Part shown: positions 1 to 8,574 of the stretch, piece by piece | Layout: the number at the start of each line of letters is the position of its first letter | Position numbering within the stretch: position 1 is the stretch's first letter | NCBI RefSeq assembly: GCF_003945345.1 | Contig: NZ_AP019308.1 | Span: 2,604,001 to 2,668,000, forward strand | DNA: 64,000 nt | Reading direction: 5' to 3' | Origin: Paenibacillus baekrokdamisoli | Lineage (GTDB): Bacteria > Bacillota > Bacilli > Paenibacillales > Paenibacillaceae | The notes under the pieces: generated by a model | Database searches by the model: none | The model's input: only the letters and a program-made list of their open reading frames with translations | What the model was told of the DNA's origin: nothing | Program-made: the position numbers and the translations under genes

Positions 1-112
1 CGGTTGAAGGAGCAGGTGCTGCCCCCTCTTTCGCCATTGCGGCGGCAGGAACAGCTAGCAATACAATTGCAGCACAGCATAAGACGATCATATTCTTCCA
101 TTTGCGATTCAT
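1..112 (-). CDS. dacF: D-alanyl-D-alanine carboxypeptidase, N-terminal fragment
   Basis: Only the first 37 codons lie in the window; the gene runs off the left edge. The ATG at 112 is preceded on the minus strand by an AGGAGGGGACC-type ribosome binding site. The peptide begins MNRKWKNMIVLC, then a hydrophobic core ending in VPAAAMAKEG, a typical Sec signal peptide with an AMA cleavage site. The identity is inferred from position: dacF follows the purine nucleoside phosphorylase gene in Bacillus-type genomes (xerD, drm, punA, dacF), and DacF is an exported penicillin-binding protein acting on cortex peptidoglycan. The visible sequence proves only a secreted protein. Confidence 0.5.
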   Translation of the reverse strand, partial: MNRKWKNMIVLCCAAIVLLAVPAAAMAKEGAAPAPST

Positions 113-573
113 ACGTAAGGTCCCCTCCTGAAAATGGCCTGCAGCTATGGAGTAACCACAGTTTGGCTAAAATCTCTTTCTTAGTGTCGACCGATACGCG
201 TTAAAATATTCCAGTAGAAACAGAGAATCTATACTTCAATCACTAATTCGCCTTGTATAGACGCAAAAAAACCTCCTACTATCCAGTTATTGGACAAATA
301 GGAGGCTTCCTATCACTACCTAATCTATTCTACGAGCCGCTGCACCCCTTAAGAGGTCCCACTAGAAAAGAGAAATGGTCGAAATCCGCTATTGCTTCCA
401 CCGTCATAACACGAAAGAAAACAGCCATAGCTTTAAGCTGACATTTGATATCCGGGAATGTCACCTTCGCAATAGCCGTTTATGAGAAATGACAACTCAT
501 CTGAAAAGAGAGCAGCGCCATTCTACTTTTTATGTATGAGATCGACCGCGCGCATTCGATGAGCTTCTCAAAT
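113..573. other. Intergenic stretch with one terminator, no convincing gene
   Basis: This 460-bp stretch between the dacF-like start and the Spo0E-like gene holds a minus-strand terminator (264-305). A 32-codon minus-strand frame (330-428) ends just before the terminator but has no ribosome binding site. Nothing else is recognisable. Confidence 0.5.
264..305 (-). terminator. Rho-independent terminator after the Spo0E-like gene
   Basis: Arms CCTCCTA (272-278) and TAGGAGG (299-305), with TCCA/TGGA pairing inside, are followed on the minus strand by a run of seven T. It would end transcription coming from the Spo0E-like gene. Confidence 0.75.
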
Positions 574-771
574 TCATCGTGTTGGCATTGCTTCATTCTC
601 TTTAGACGCATCGATTGCTTTGCATTTCTCTGTCTGCACTTTTACTATAATCTGATCCAGTGTCTGACTTAGCAGCAGCACTTCGGTATGCAGGAAGGTT
701 TGCTTCCGCATTGCCGCAGCCACTAATTGGCCCCGAAGTCGCTCCATTCGGTGATACGTTTGATTGTCCAT
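574..771 (-). CDS. Spo0E-like aspartyl-phosphate phosphatase
   Basis: A 65-residue protein whose middle carries the Spo0E-family signature: HTEVLLLSQTLDQIIVK, matching the family core (H/P)-x-V-[IL]-x-L-S-Q-x-L-D-x-[IL]-I. Members are short two-helix proteins that dephosphorylate Spo0A~P and so delay sporulation; SQxLD is the Spo0A-contacting segment. The ATG at 771 follows a purine-rich stretch (GAGG about 5 bases upstream). It is monocistronic with its own terminator. It has no link to the downstream nucleoside genes, but spo0A itself lies in this window at 41 kb. Confidence 0.75.
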   Translation of the reverse strand: MDNQTYHRMERLRGQLVAAAMRKQTFLHTEVLLLSQTLDQIIVKVQTEKCKAIDASKENEAMPTR

Positions 772-887
772 GTAAGCCTCACTTTATCCTCTTTTTGTAT
801 ATAACACGGACATTATACGACGATCACCGAACAAAAAATGTCATAATCGGTCGAGGCAAATATTACATTTGTGTTACGACAAATTCC

Positions 888-1712
888 TTATAGCAAAGGA
901 ATAATGCCATTTACAAGATCAAGGAATCGATGCTTGACACGTTCCGTCGTTTCCATGACTTCCACATGAGAAAGCGGCTGATTCAATATACCTGAAGCCA
1001 TGTTGCTAATACACGAAATACCAAGAACTTCGATGTCGGAATGTCGAGCAGCGATGACTTCAGCAACGGTAGACATACCGACGGCATCTGCCCCCATCCC
1101 CCTCATCATCCTAATTTCCGCAGGCGTTTCATAGGACGGACCGAGAACGCCAATATAGACACCTTCCTTAACAGAAAAGCCTTGTTCCTCAGCCTTGTTC
1201 CTTGCTAGCTCACGTAAACGGCCACTGTAAGCTTCCGACATATCCGGGAAACGAACGCCGAGCTCATCTTCATTCGGACCAATTAGCGGATTACGGCCCG
1301 TTAAATTAATATGATCGCTAATCAGCATCAGATCTCCCGGTTCAAAATTCGTATTAATTCCGCCAGCAGCATTGGTGACAATAAGCTTGCTCACCCCAAT
1401 TGCTTTCATTACACGAACAGGAAAGGAGGTTAATTCCGGTCCGTAACCTTCATACATATGAAAACGTCCACGCATAAGAACAACTGTGCGGTCGGATAAT
1501 GTTCCAATCATTAACTCTCCTGCATGGCCTTCAACCGTCGAAATGGGGAAATGAGGAATCTCGTGATATGGAATCGTTACTCCATCCGTCAGATAATCGC
1601 CGAGAATTCCAAGACCTGAACCGAGAATAAGTCCAACCTCAGGTTTAGTGGTAATACGTCCAGCGATATACTTCGCAGCCTCTTGAATATGAGAAGCTTT
1701 TAATTGAGTCAT
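888..1712 (-). CDS. punA: Purine nucleoside phosphorylase, trimeric type
   Basis: A 274-residue family PNP/MTAP enzyme that splits guanosine and inosine-type nucleosides with phosphate to base plus ribose-1-phosphate in the cytoplasm. The phosphate-binding loop LGSGLG lies at about 30-35, GRFHMYEGY near 85 and the base-site segment TNAAGGIN near 115. LGPSYETPAEIRM and GADAVGMSTVAEVIAARH in the last third are hallmarks of the trimeric class. AGGAGG precedes the ATG at 1712. In Bacillus the phosphopentomutase gene drm sits between xerD and punA; here it is absent and xerD is directly upstream, 57 bp away. Confidence 0.93.
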   Translation of the reverse strand: MTQLKASHIQEAAKYIAGRITTKPEVGLILGSGLGILGDYLTDGVTIPYHEIPHFPISTVEGHAGELMIGTLSDRTVVLMRGRFHMYEGYGPELTSFPVRVMKAIGVSKLIVTNAAGGINTNFEPGDLMLISDHINLTGRNPLIGPNEDELGVRFPDMSEAYSGRLRELARNKAEEQGFSVKEGVYIGVLGPSYETPAEIRMMRGMGADAVGMSTVAEVIAARHSDIEVLGISCISNMASGILNQPLSHVEVMETTERVKHRFLDLVNGIIPLL

Positions 1713-1769
1713 GATTGTTCCTCCTAAAAAAAATTATTCTGCTCAAGAGAAGGCAGCGTCGCGCGACTT

Positions 1770-2669
1770 TTACTTTATTTTGGCTCTTGGATGAGCCTGA
1801 TTGTACACGTCCATAATGCGAGTCTTTGACACCTGCGTATACACCTGAGTTGTGGAAATATCCGCATGACCCAGCATTTCCTGCACAGCCCTTAGGTCCG
1901 CCCCATTCTCGAGTAAGTGTGTCGCGAAGGAGTGCCTCATCGTATGCGGCGTAATTTCACTCGCAATCTGCGCTTCAGCCGCATATTTCTTAATTATTTT
2001 CCAAAAGCCCTGCCTCGTCATTCGTGTACCCAGCTGATTAAGGAATAAGGCTTGTCCAGCACGCTCATCCTTAGCTAACTTGTCCCTCACCTCTGAGAGA
2101 TAAGTTCGTAAGGTATCACAAGCAACTCCGCCTAGAGGTACGATACGTTCCTTAGTCCCTGTTCCCATGCATTGTAAGAAACCCATAGACAGGTTGATAT
2201 GATTCACATCCAAAGAAATAAGCTCAGATACCCGAATTCCACTCGCATAAAGAACCTCCAGCATGGCTCGATCGCGAATTCCAGCGTTCGTTGCCGTACT
2301 AGGACTCGCTAACAGCTTCTCCACTTCACAGACGGTCAGTACCTTTGGCACTCTTTTTTCCTGTTTAGGTGTCTCTAGATGAAGAGTTGGATCTTGAAGC
2401 ACCTGTCGTTCCTCTAAAAGGAAATGGAAAAAGGAACGAATAGATACCGTATGGCGTGAAACCGTTGCTACCGCACGTCCATCCTGACGAAGCTGAAGAA
2501 TATAACGAGAGAGATGATGCTTTTGAACGTCACGGACTTCACTAATGCCCTGCTCGTCCATATATTTGAGAAAAAAGGATAAATCCCGCTCATAAGAATA
2601 AAGCGTATTGGAAGAAAGTCTCCGTCTGTCTTGTAAATACTGAATAAACGCTTGCAAATGAGCTTTCAT
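1770..2669 (-). CDS. xerD: Site-specific tyrosine recombinase XerD
   Basis: A 299-residue XerC/D-family recombinase that resolves chromosome dimers at dif. An N-terminal SAM-like core-binding domain (about 1-90) precedes the catalytic domain, in which ASGIRVSEL, HTMRHSFATHLL and LGHADISTTQVYTQ supply the Arg, His-x-x-Arg, His and Tyr catalytic residues. The ATG at 2669 is preferred because AAAGGA sits 7 bases before it; an in-frame TTG at 2687 would add six residues. Its position next to yqzK and fur matches XerD (RipX) rather than XerC of Bacillus. Confidence 0.93.
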   Translation of the reverse strand: MKAHLQAFIQYLQDRRRLSSNTLYSYERDLSFFLKYMDEQGISEVRDVQKHHLSRYILQLRQDGRAVATVSRHTVSIRSFFHFLLEERQVLQDPTLHLETPKQEKRVPKVLTVCEVEKLLASPSTATNAGIRDRAMLEVLYASGIRVSELISLDVNHINLSMGFLQCMGTGTKERIVPLGGVACDTLRTYLSEVRDKLAKDERAGQALFLNQLGTRMTRQGFWKIIKKYAAEAQIASEITPHTMRHSFATHLLENGADLRAVQEMLGHADISTTQVYTQVSKTRIMDVYNQAHPRAKIK

Positions 2670-2820
2670 GGGTTGTTCCTTTCCCAAGTCTTCCTACCGA
2701 TTGAGTCAGCCTCTATAAGGGATATATTCCACAGGGAGACTCCATTCTCCTGCCTAACAGTGCATTATTTGTCGAATGATTCACTCATAAAGGGAACAGC
2801 CGCTTTGTATGCAACACCCA

Positions 2821-3054
2821 TTACTCTCCGTACCAGTAAAAAAGTTTTAACCGTTCAGAGAATGTCGTGTTATCTGTATGCAGCATCTCTGGATTGAATA
2901 CCTTCAACGCTTTGCCTTGTGGTATCCGGTAGGGATCATTTGGCGCTATCCATGTTGCAATAAATCGGCAGCTGCCATACATGACCATTGTGAGAATGCT
3001 AAGTAACAGGATGAAGAACAGTATTCGAAACCATTTGCGAGCAGACAGGACCAT
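2821..3054 (-). CDS. yqzK: YqzK-like membrane protein (DUF4227)
   Basis: A 77-residue protein with a basic N-terminus, one membrane helix (about 10-30) and a C-terminal half ending in LKLFYWYGE, as in DUF4227 proteins. B. subtilis yqzK lies between fur and xerD; here ald and the subtilase are inserted between it and fur. The ATG at 3054 follows AAAGGAG by ten bases; a TTG 33 bases upstream is possible. No function is known. Confidence 0.7.
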   Translation of the reverse strand: MVLSARKWFRILFFILLLSILTMVMYGSCRFIATWIAPNDPYRIPQGKALKVFNPEMLHTDNTTFSERLKLFYWYGE

Positions 3055-3183
3055 AGCCGCCACACTCCTTTCATAAGGGGAGAACAATACCGCATAGATT
3101 GCCTATAACAGTTGTCCTCTATGACACCTTATGAGTGAAAGGGCATAATCATGTCTTCGTTCAGAATGCCCCCGTACAAAGTA

Positions 3184-4299
3184 TCACAAAAGTGTCTCAA
3201 GCTCTATAAAGGGTAACCCAACCGCCTGTGCAACCTGAGAGTGTGTGACCTGTCCCTTGTAAGTATTGACACCTTTACGGAGTGACTGGTTCTGAGAAAT
3301 GGCTTGCTCAAACCCCTTATCCGCAAGCTCAAGTGCATACGGTATCGTCACATTCGTCAAGGCAAACGTTGAGGTACGAGGCACCGCTCCTGGCATGTTG
3401 GCAACAGCATAATGAAGAACGCCATGCTTCTCATATACAGGATTCTGATGGGTCGTTACCCGATCAATGGTTGCTATCGTTCCACCCTGATCAACAGCTA
3501 CATCTACGATAACCGAGCCTTTTTTCATCGACTTAACCATTTCTTCGGTCACCAGATGCGGCGCGCGCGCACCAGGAATAAGAACAGCACCTATAAGTAA
3601 ATCTGCCTTGCGGACGGCATTGGCAATATTGTACGGATTGGACATTAGCGTTCGAATACGACCATTGAATACCTCATCGATATCACGCATTCGTTCTGCG
3701 CTTCGTTCGAGAATAACGACACTCGCCCCCATGCCAAGCGCAATTCTAGCTGCATTGGTGCCAACGATTCCTCCACCTAATATGATCACTTCTGCGGGGG
3801 GAACACCTGGGACACCTCCAAGTAGGATGCCTCGTCCTCCATAAGATGCCTCCAGAAACTGTGATCCGACCTGAACCGCCATTCGCCCTGCCACCTCACT
3901 CATAGGTGTAAGCAGCGGCAAGCTTCCATTGGGCATTTGAATGGTTTCATAAGCAATTGCACACACACCTTTAGCAACAAGCGCTTTGGTCAAATCCTGT
4001 GCGGCAGCCAGATGCAAGTAAGTAAACAGCAGTAAGCCTTCACGAAAATACTCGAACTCCTCCGGCAGCGGCTCTTTCACTTTAATAATCATATCGGATC
4101 GGGTCCAGACGTCCTTGGCATCAATGGCAATCGTAGCACCTTCCGCTTCATAGGCCTCGTCCGTAAAGCTGCTTCCCTCGCCTGCACCAGGCTCGATTAA
4201 TACCTGATGACCCGAAGCCTTCAGCATGCCAGCACCGGCTGGAGTCAATGAGACCCGATATTCGCTAGCTTTTATTTCCTTCGGTATACCGACTATCAT
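3184..4299 (-). CDS. ald: Alanine dehydrogenase
   Basis: A 371-residue NAD-dependent enzyme interconverting L-alanine and pyruvate plus ammonium. In spore formers it supports growth on alanine and normal sporulation. The N-terminal [29 protein letters not shown] near 75 and the Rossmann segment [20 protein letters not shown] near 170 are diagnostic; [16 protein letters not shown] near 300 completes the active-site region. AAGGA lies eight bases before the ATG at 4299, which makes it a better start than the ATG two codons upstream. It appears monocistronic. Confidence 0.95.
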   Translation of the reverse strand: MIVGIPKEIKASEYRVSLTPAGAGMLKASGHQVLIEPGAGEGSSFTDEAYEAEGATIAIDAKDVWTRSDMIIKVKEPLPEEFEYFREGLLLFTYLHLAAAQDLTKALVAKGVCAIAYETIQMPNGSLPLLTPMSEVAGRMAVQVGSQFLEASYGGRGILLGGVPGVPPAEVIILGGGIVGTNAARIALGMGASVVILERSAERMRDIDEVFNGRIRTLMSNPYNIANAVRKADLLIGAVLIPGARAPHLVTEEMVKSMKKGSVIVDVAVDQGGTIATIDRVTTHQNPVYEKHGVLHYAVANMPGAVPRTSTFALTNVTIPYALELADKGFEQAISQNQSLRKGVNTYKGQVTHSQVAQAVGLPFIELETLL

Positions 4300-4540
4300 A
4301 CACATCTTCCTTTACAAGGTTATTGTGCAGCTCAGCTTCTGACGATCCCTAATTAGGCCGTCCTCCAAAAGCTACCTAAATTCATCGCGAATAAGGTTTT
4401 CCTTCCCAATACCTACATATGCAAATGAAGGACGGGTTGACAGTCCTCGACGATACGTTTTCCTGCACTCTCATAAATTATGTGTGAATGCGGCATCTAC
4501 CCATGCCTGTATGCGGCAGCCTACATACACTAGATGTAAC

Positions 4541-4670
4541 AAAGCGCCAAGCTTATGCTTTCGATGCTGCATTACTTCGTAAAGCGCCAAGTTTATGCTT
4601 TCGATGCTGCTTTACTTCGTAAAGCGCCAAGTTTATGCTTTCGATGCTGCGCTTTACTTCGTAAAGCGCC
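4541..4670 (+). repeat. Tandem 40-bp direct repeat, 3.2 copies, before the subtilase gene
   Basis: Units start at 4541, 4581 and 4621, plus a partial copy at 4663-4670. The first two units are 40 bp and differ at two positions; the third has 2 extra bases. Each unit starts AAAGCGCCAAG and contains TTATGCTTTCGATGCTG. The last junction forms a perfect 9-bp hairpin (GCGCTTTAC 4649-4657, GTAAAGCGC 4661-4669) directly before the AGGAGG of the subtilase gene. The rest of 4300-4540 holds nothing I recognise. Confidence 0.9.
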
Positions 4671-4685
4671 TTAGGAGGAAATGAT

Positions 4686-5924
4686 TTGCCAAAGGTGGAA
4701 CGATTGCTGCGAGATTGCACGTTGGGCCGTGCATCTGCATGCTCTTCACGTAAGCTGATCGGTTTGAAACGTCAGTCACATTACAAGCGTTGTTTACGAG
4801 AGCTATCCAAATACGGCATTACGCCTGTAAAAAGTATCCCCGACAGCCGTGTGATCTGCTGCCATGTGGATAAACGCCGAATAAGCACAATTCAATCTTT
4901 AACGAAACATCCATTCGTTAAATACGTTGAGCCAGATTTCAAAATGCGCGCTCATCCCATTACGACCTCCCTGAGTCGACCCGCCAAAGCAGTTGGTCGT
5001 ACTCGGATGTTATCCGCGCCAAGCGGTGCGAGAAAAGATCATGGCTCGAAGCCCTGGTTGAAAAACTTTGTACACCTGCCTTCACCAAAAACAATAAGTC
5101 TAGTAAATGTAACCTGGAATATAAGGCGCGTTCAGGCCCCTCTTGTCTGGCCAATCACTCGCGGTAGTAGTAAGAAAATAGGCATCATTGATACAGGTAT
5201 TGCGAAGCATCCTGACCTTGTCGTCTCGGGAGGCATCAATACCATTAATGGTTCTTCCTTCCTTGATGATAATGGTCATGGCACACATGTCGCAGGCATT
5301 GCTGCCGCACGAGGTACAAAAGGCCAAATTCCAGGAGCAGCCCCAAGAGCAGCGCTCTACGCAATCAAAGCTCTCAATGCAAATGGAGAAGGATTCGTTT
5401 CCGATATCATCAAAGGAATCAACTGGTGCATCGCGAGAAAAATTTCAGTCATTAATATGAGTCTAGGCTTAGAGGGTGAGAAAAGTGCAGCCCTTCGAGA
5501 AGCTGTCAAGCGTGCTCACAGGAAAGGCATCGTAATTGTAGCATCTGCCGGTAACAGCGGAATAAACAGCGGAGGAATTGATGAACCAGCAAGTTTTCCG
5601 GAGACGATAGCCGTCGCCGCTTCTACCATAAGCAATAGAATAGCCCCTTACAGCAGTCGCGGCAGGGGCGTCAGTATATCTGCACCTGGGAACAACATTC
5701 GCTCCACCTGGCTCAGAAACGGCTATAAAATTTTGTCTGGCACAAGTATGGCAAGTCCGCATGTTGCTGGAGGTGCCGCATTACTGCTTGCCGTAGAGCC
5801 GAATCTCAAGCCCACACAGGTAAGGAGTCGGCTCCAATCCACAGCGAGCAGGTTGACCGGCTATGGTCCGAGATCTCAAGGCGCAGGTCTTCTGCAGATC
5901 GCTAGCTACTGTGTTGAAGAATGA
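4686..5924 (+). CDS. Subtilisin-like serine protease (S8), no classical signal peptide
   Basis: A 412-residue subtilase. The catalytic triad is visible: Asp in IGIIDTGIAKHPDL (near 166), His in DNGHGTHVAGIAA (near 198) and Ser in SGTSMASPHVAGG (near 355). Residues 30-110 look like an I9-type prodomain (KSIPDSRVICCHVD ... HPFVKYVEPDF). The N-terminus (MPKVERLLRDCTLGRAS) has no hydrophobic core, so export by Sec is doubtful; it may act inside the cell or be released at lysis. The start is TTG at 4686, seven bases after AGGAGG; the ATG at 4681 is out of frame. A tandem repeat array lies directly upstream. Confidence 0.88.
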   Translation: MPKVERLLRDCTLGRASACSSRKLIGLKRQSHYKRCLRELSKYGITPVKSIPDSRVICCHVDKRRISTIQSLTKHPFVKYVEPDFKMRAHPITTSLSRPAKAVGRTRMLSAPSGARKDHGSKPWLKNFVHLPSPKTISLVNVTWNIRRVQAPLVWPITRGSSKKIGIIDTGIAKHPDLVVSGGINTINGSSFLDDNGHGTHVAGIAAARGTKGQIPGAAPRAALYAIKALNANGEGFVSDIIKGINWCIARKISVINMSLGLEGEKSAALREAVKRAHRKGIVIVASAGNSGINSGGIDEPASFPETIAVAASTISNRIAPYSSRGRGVSISAPGNNIRSTWLRNGYKILSGTSMASPHVAGGAALLLAVEPNLKPTQVRSRLQSTASRLTGYGPRSQGAGLLQIASYCVEE

Positions 5925-6005
5925 AAACGATCATTTCCTATCAAGAAGAAACGGCTTACGCCGTCCTTGGCGGCGAAGCAAGTTTCTTCCTTCTGAAATA
6001 TAAGC

Positions 6006-6038
6006 AAAGTATAGAGGAAACTTATACTTTGCTTATAT
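6006..6038. repeat. Palindromic repeat, copy 1
   Basis: Identical over 33 bp to 9447-9479. The core pairs AAAGTATA with TATACTTT around a GAGGAAACT loop; in this copy the arms extend to about 15 bp (AAGCAAAGTATA with TATACTTTGCTT). It lies just after the subtilase gene. A second imperfect palindrome (AAGAAAC ... GTTTCTT, about 5944-5986) lies immediately before it. Confidence 0.8.
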
Positions 6039-6040
6039 AT

Positions 6041-6101
6041 TAAAAAACTCCCTAAGAGCGGGATGACCTCTCATTCCGGAGAGGACGCCGCATTAGGGAG
6101 T
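6041..6101 (-). terminator. fur terminator overlapping its 3' coding end
   Basis: Arms ACTCCCTAA (6047-6055) and TTAGGGAGT (6093-6101) are followed on the minus strand by six T. The distal arm and the stop codon of fur lie inside the hairpin. Confidence 0.7.
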
Positions 6102-6553
6102 TGTTGTTGGTCGTTTTTTGCCCGACATTTGCTGCAGATACCTTGAAAATCAAGTCGGTGATCAATAACGGAAAAACCATATTCTTGTTCAAGCCGTTCT
6201 TCTAAAGGTCCAAGCCAGTCTTCCAAAATCTCGCTCATTGTTCCACATTGTACGCAAATGAGATGATGATGATGATGTTTGTTATTATCAGTCCGTAAAT
6301 CATAACGTGCGACACCATCGCCGAAATTCATTTTCTCCACTACATGAAGTTCGCTTAAAAGTTCGAGTGTCCGGTATACCGTTGCTAAACCAATCTCAGG
6401 TGCTTTATCCTTTACGAGCATGAATACATCCTCTGCACTCAGATGATCCTCTTCATTCTCTAGAAGCACACGTACTGTTGCTTCACGTTGTGGAGTTAGC
6501 TTGTACCCCTGCGATTGCAGCTGCTGCTTAATTTTATCAATCCGGGATTCCAT
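6071..6553 (-). CDS. fur: Ferric uptake regulator
   Basis: A 160-residue Fur-family metalloregulator that represses iron-uptake genes when Fe(II) is bound. The winged-helix domain (about 1-85) contains KLTPQREATVRVLL, HLSAEDVFMLV and IGLATVYRTLELL. The metal-binding region has KHHHHHLICVQCG and a second Cys pair CSKC near the end. The ATG at 6553 has a GGGG ribosome binding site, so the 19 residues upstream in the open frame are excluded. Adjacency to spoIIM and, further on, yqzK and xerD identifies it as Fur rather than PerR or Zur. Confidence 0.92.
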   Translation of the reverse strand: MESRIDKIKQQLQSQGYKLTPQREATVRVLLENEEDHLSAEDVFMLVKDKAPEIGLATVYRTLELLSELHVVEKMNFGDGVARYDLRTDNNKHHHHHLICVQCGTMSEILEDWLGPLEERLEQEYGFSVIDHRLDFQGICSKCRAKNDQQQLPNAASSPE

Positions 6554-6608
6554 GGTTTCCCCCCTCGCACACCGCTCTCGTGCCCAATCGCCGGAAACGT
6601 TTGCTTTC

Positions 6609-6657
6609 ATTATAGGGTCACATTGCGAGGAAAGTCAACTATTTAGAATGATTACAA
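6609..6657 (-). promoter_or_regulatory. fur promoter with PerR-like box
   Basis: On the minus strand, TTGACT (6633-6638) and TATAAT (6609-6614) are separated by 18 bp, a good sigma-A promoter about 55 bp before the fur ATG. Just upstream is TTGTAATCATTCTAA (6643-6657), which matches the PerR box consensus TTATAATNATTATAA at 12 of 14 defined positions. It overlaps the end of spoIIM. PerR control of fur is known in B. subtilis. Confidence 0.65.
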
Positions 6658-7296
6658 TTCATTGGTAGCACCAGCAATAAGCGGAGCTGCCCACTTGATT
6701 AGCAGTGGCGATACAAATGATTCAATCATCGCAGCTCCAATAATGATAAGCAGCATGAGCACCACGGTAGATGAATGAGCCACGAATGGATGACTAAGTG
6801 AGCCATATCTACTAAGAAAACGGTTCTTCACAATATAGATCGAAAAGGAAACAGACGAAACGCTGGCAATCAATAAAGCCGGAACGATAATCATATTGGG
6901 CGGCGCGATGGATACAAGTGAGAAAAGCAGACCCTTCCAAGCATGCTGACTTACAAGTGTTCCTATGGCGAATCCAACCAGCACACCCTTCATGAAGTCA
7001 AGTACAAGTACAAGCGGCATACCTACAACCGTCATGCCAAGCACCCCAATAAGAAGGATCCATTTGGCATGGAATAATGTTCTTTCCCAAAAGGTTGGAG
7101 ATCCTCCTTGAAGCACGCCGTCCTGAACATGCTGTACGAACAGCTGAACATCACCAACCAAGTCTTGCTGTTGGCCCAGTGTTAATGCATTTACAAGAAG
7201 TGCTCCAAAAACGACCCCGACGGCGAACAGGACGGAGACAAAGACATAGAGCGTCATTTGATCCTTCAGAAGCGATTGCTGCATTGGTGAACGCAT
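6652..7296 (-). CDS. spoIIM: Stage II sporulation protein M
   Basis: A 214-residue integral membrane protein of the SpoIID-SpoIIM-SpoIIP engulfment complex, which degrades and remodels septal peptidoglycan in the mother cell. It has four or five hydrophobic helices (VFVSVLFAVGVVFGALLVN near 20; ILLIGVLGMTVVGMPLVLVL near 80; LLIIIGAAMIESFVSP near 180) and the typical SIAPPNMIIVPALLIAS loop. The ATG at 7296 follows GGGGGAG by six bases. A sigma-E-like promoter lies in the gap to the upstream EndoQ-type gene. Confidence 0.92.
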   Translation of the reverse strand: MRSPMQQSLLKDQMTLYVFVSVLFAVGVVFGALLVNALTLGQQQDLVGDVQLFVQHVQDGVLQGGSPTFWERTLFHAKWILLIGVLGMTVVGMPLVLVLDFMKGVLVGFAIGTLVSQHAWKGLLFSLVSIAPPNMIIVPALLIASVSSVSFSIYIVKNRFLSRYGSLSHPFVAHSSTVVLMLLIIIGAAMIESFVSPLLIKWAAPLIAGATNEL

Positions 7297-7324
7297 GGCA
7301 CACTCCCCCATATCTAGATGGTAA

Positions 7325-7353
7325 AGTTTATGTTCACGCTTGTACAACTATGA
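7325..7353 (-). promoter_or_regulatory. Sigma-E-like promoter for spoIIM
   Basis: Minus strand TCATAGT (7347-7353), a 14-bp spacer and CATAAACT (7325-7332). Compared with KMATATT-N14-CATACAMT there is one mismatch in each box. It lies about 30 bp before the spoIIM ATG, as expected for a mother-cell gene. Confidence 0.6.
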
Positions 7354-7359
7354 CGAGCT

Positions 7360-8556
7360 CTAGTTAGAATCCGCAGAGAAAGATCTAATTTTACCGTATT
7401 TACCGCCGCCACCTGCTTGCAGTTGAAGGATGCCTTCCCTAGCATCTGTAATGACAGCTGCTGCTGATTCTCCGACAATGCTGGCAATATCCTCTTGCTT
7501 GGCATCATGCAGCACATTCATCTCGGTATCAAAACGTGCTAGCAGCTTATCCATCGTACGTTTGCCAATGCCGGGAATAAACTCAAGCGGCACTTGATAG
7601 ACATAACGAGGACGATTATTGGGCAAGAAAGGAAGCTCTCTACCCGCTCGATTGGCCAACTGTTCGATTCGATCCATTACGCCTCGGACTAGCTTTGTGC
7701 TGCCGCACATCGGACATCTGACTGCCGCAGCCCCTTCATCTGCAAGAGAGCCGCAATTCAAGCAGAATGTCCGGTGATATTTACCCAGTACAGGATTGAG
7801 CCCATAATTAGCAGAGATTGCCCTTCCTTCATGACCGTTCAAGGCAAGCTTGAATTCTTCAAAGGAAGGTTCAGCGAGAAGCAGCTCATTATATTCACGG
7901 CCTATCTTGGCCAGTGAATGTGCATCCGAATTCGTTAAAAAAGGTAAATGGTCTAGCTCCGGGATATAACCTGCCATCCGACTATCAGCACTTAGACCGA
8001 GCTCCACAGCATCGATGAGATCCGGGTCTAGCGTGTCTGCCAAATGATCCGAGCAGCTGCCAAATACACTTCTATGCGGGGTAAAGATATGCGCTGGGAT
8101 GAATAGACCTCCGCGATCCTTTACTTCCTCCTGAAGGACACGAGAAGGTACATAAATGCGCTGAGAACTCAGCTGCACATTACGCATGTGGTAAGCCATC
8201 CACTTGGTAAACAACTGCATATCGGCAAATGTACGCATATACACGAGATGATGCGCAGGACCGAAGCCAGCATCCCTCACCTCAATCTCTGACCCGAGAA
8301 GAATAGTCGTATTCTGGTATCGAATGCCTCCGCCGTCAATCTCCGTCATCTCTCCGGAATCCAGAAGTCTCGCAATATCTTCCTGAACGCCTGGAGAATG
8401 GCAGTCAATAATACCAAGCAGTCCAATTCCTTTGCGTACAGCGGCTTCATGAGCAATGTTGCGAAAGGTCAGATCCCGGCTTCCGCTAATTTTGACTGCT
8501 TCGCCCTTCTCTGTACGCCCGATATGCAAATGAAGGTCTGCAAATACTCGGTTCAA
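7360..8556 (-). CDS. Endonuclease Q-like PHP-domain nuclease
   Basis: A 398-residue protein with a PHP metal-dependent phosphoesterase domain (FADLHLHIGR at the start, GIIDCHSP near 55, PAHIFTPH near 155, LTNSDAHSL near 210). A zinc finger follows (CLNCGSLADEG ... CPMCGS, about 270-295), then helix-hairpin-helix-like sequence (FIPGIGKRTMDKLLARF). This architecture is that of EndoQ, which nicks DNA 5' of deaminated bases (uracil, hypoxanthine, xanthine) and abasic sites. The chosen start is TTG at 8556, six bases after AAGGAG; a GTG at 8571 is less well placed. It follows nudF in an operon-like arrangement. Confidence 0.8.
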   Translation of the reverse strand: MNRVFADLHLHIGRTEKGEAVKISGSRDLTFRNIAHEAAVRKGIGLLGIIDCHSPGVQEDIARLLDSGEMTEIDGGGIRYQNTTILLGSEIEVRDAGFGPAHHLVYMRTFADMQLFTKWMAYHMRNVQLSSQRIYVPSRVLQEEVKDRGGLFIPAHIFTPHRSVFGSCSDHLADTLDPDLIDAVELGLSADSRMAGYIPELDHLPFLTNSDAHSLAKIGREYNELLLAEPSFEEFKLALNGHEGRAISANYGLNPVLGKYHRTFCLNCGSLADEGAAAVRCPMCGSTKLVRGVMDRIEQLANRAGRELPFLPNNRPRYVYQVPLEFIPGIGKRTMDKLLARFDTEMNVLHDAKQEDIASIVGESAAAVITDAREGILQLQAGGGGKYGKIRSFSADSN

Positions 8557-8574
8557 TGCCTGCTCCTTCACCAG

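Noticed and set aside
330..428. 32-codon minus-strand frame just before the terminator at 264-305.
   Set aside because: No Shine-Dalgarno and no family resemblance; it may simply be the 3' untranslated region of the Spo0E-like gene.
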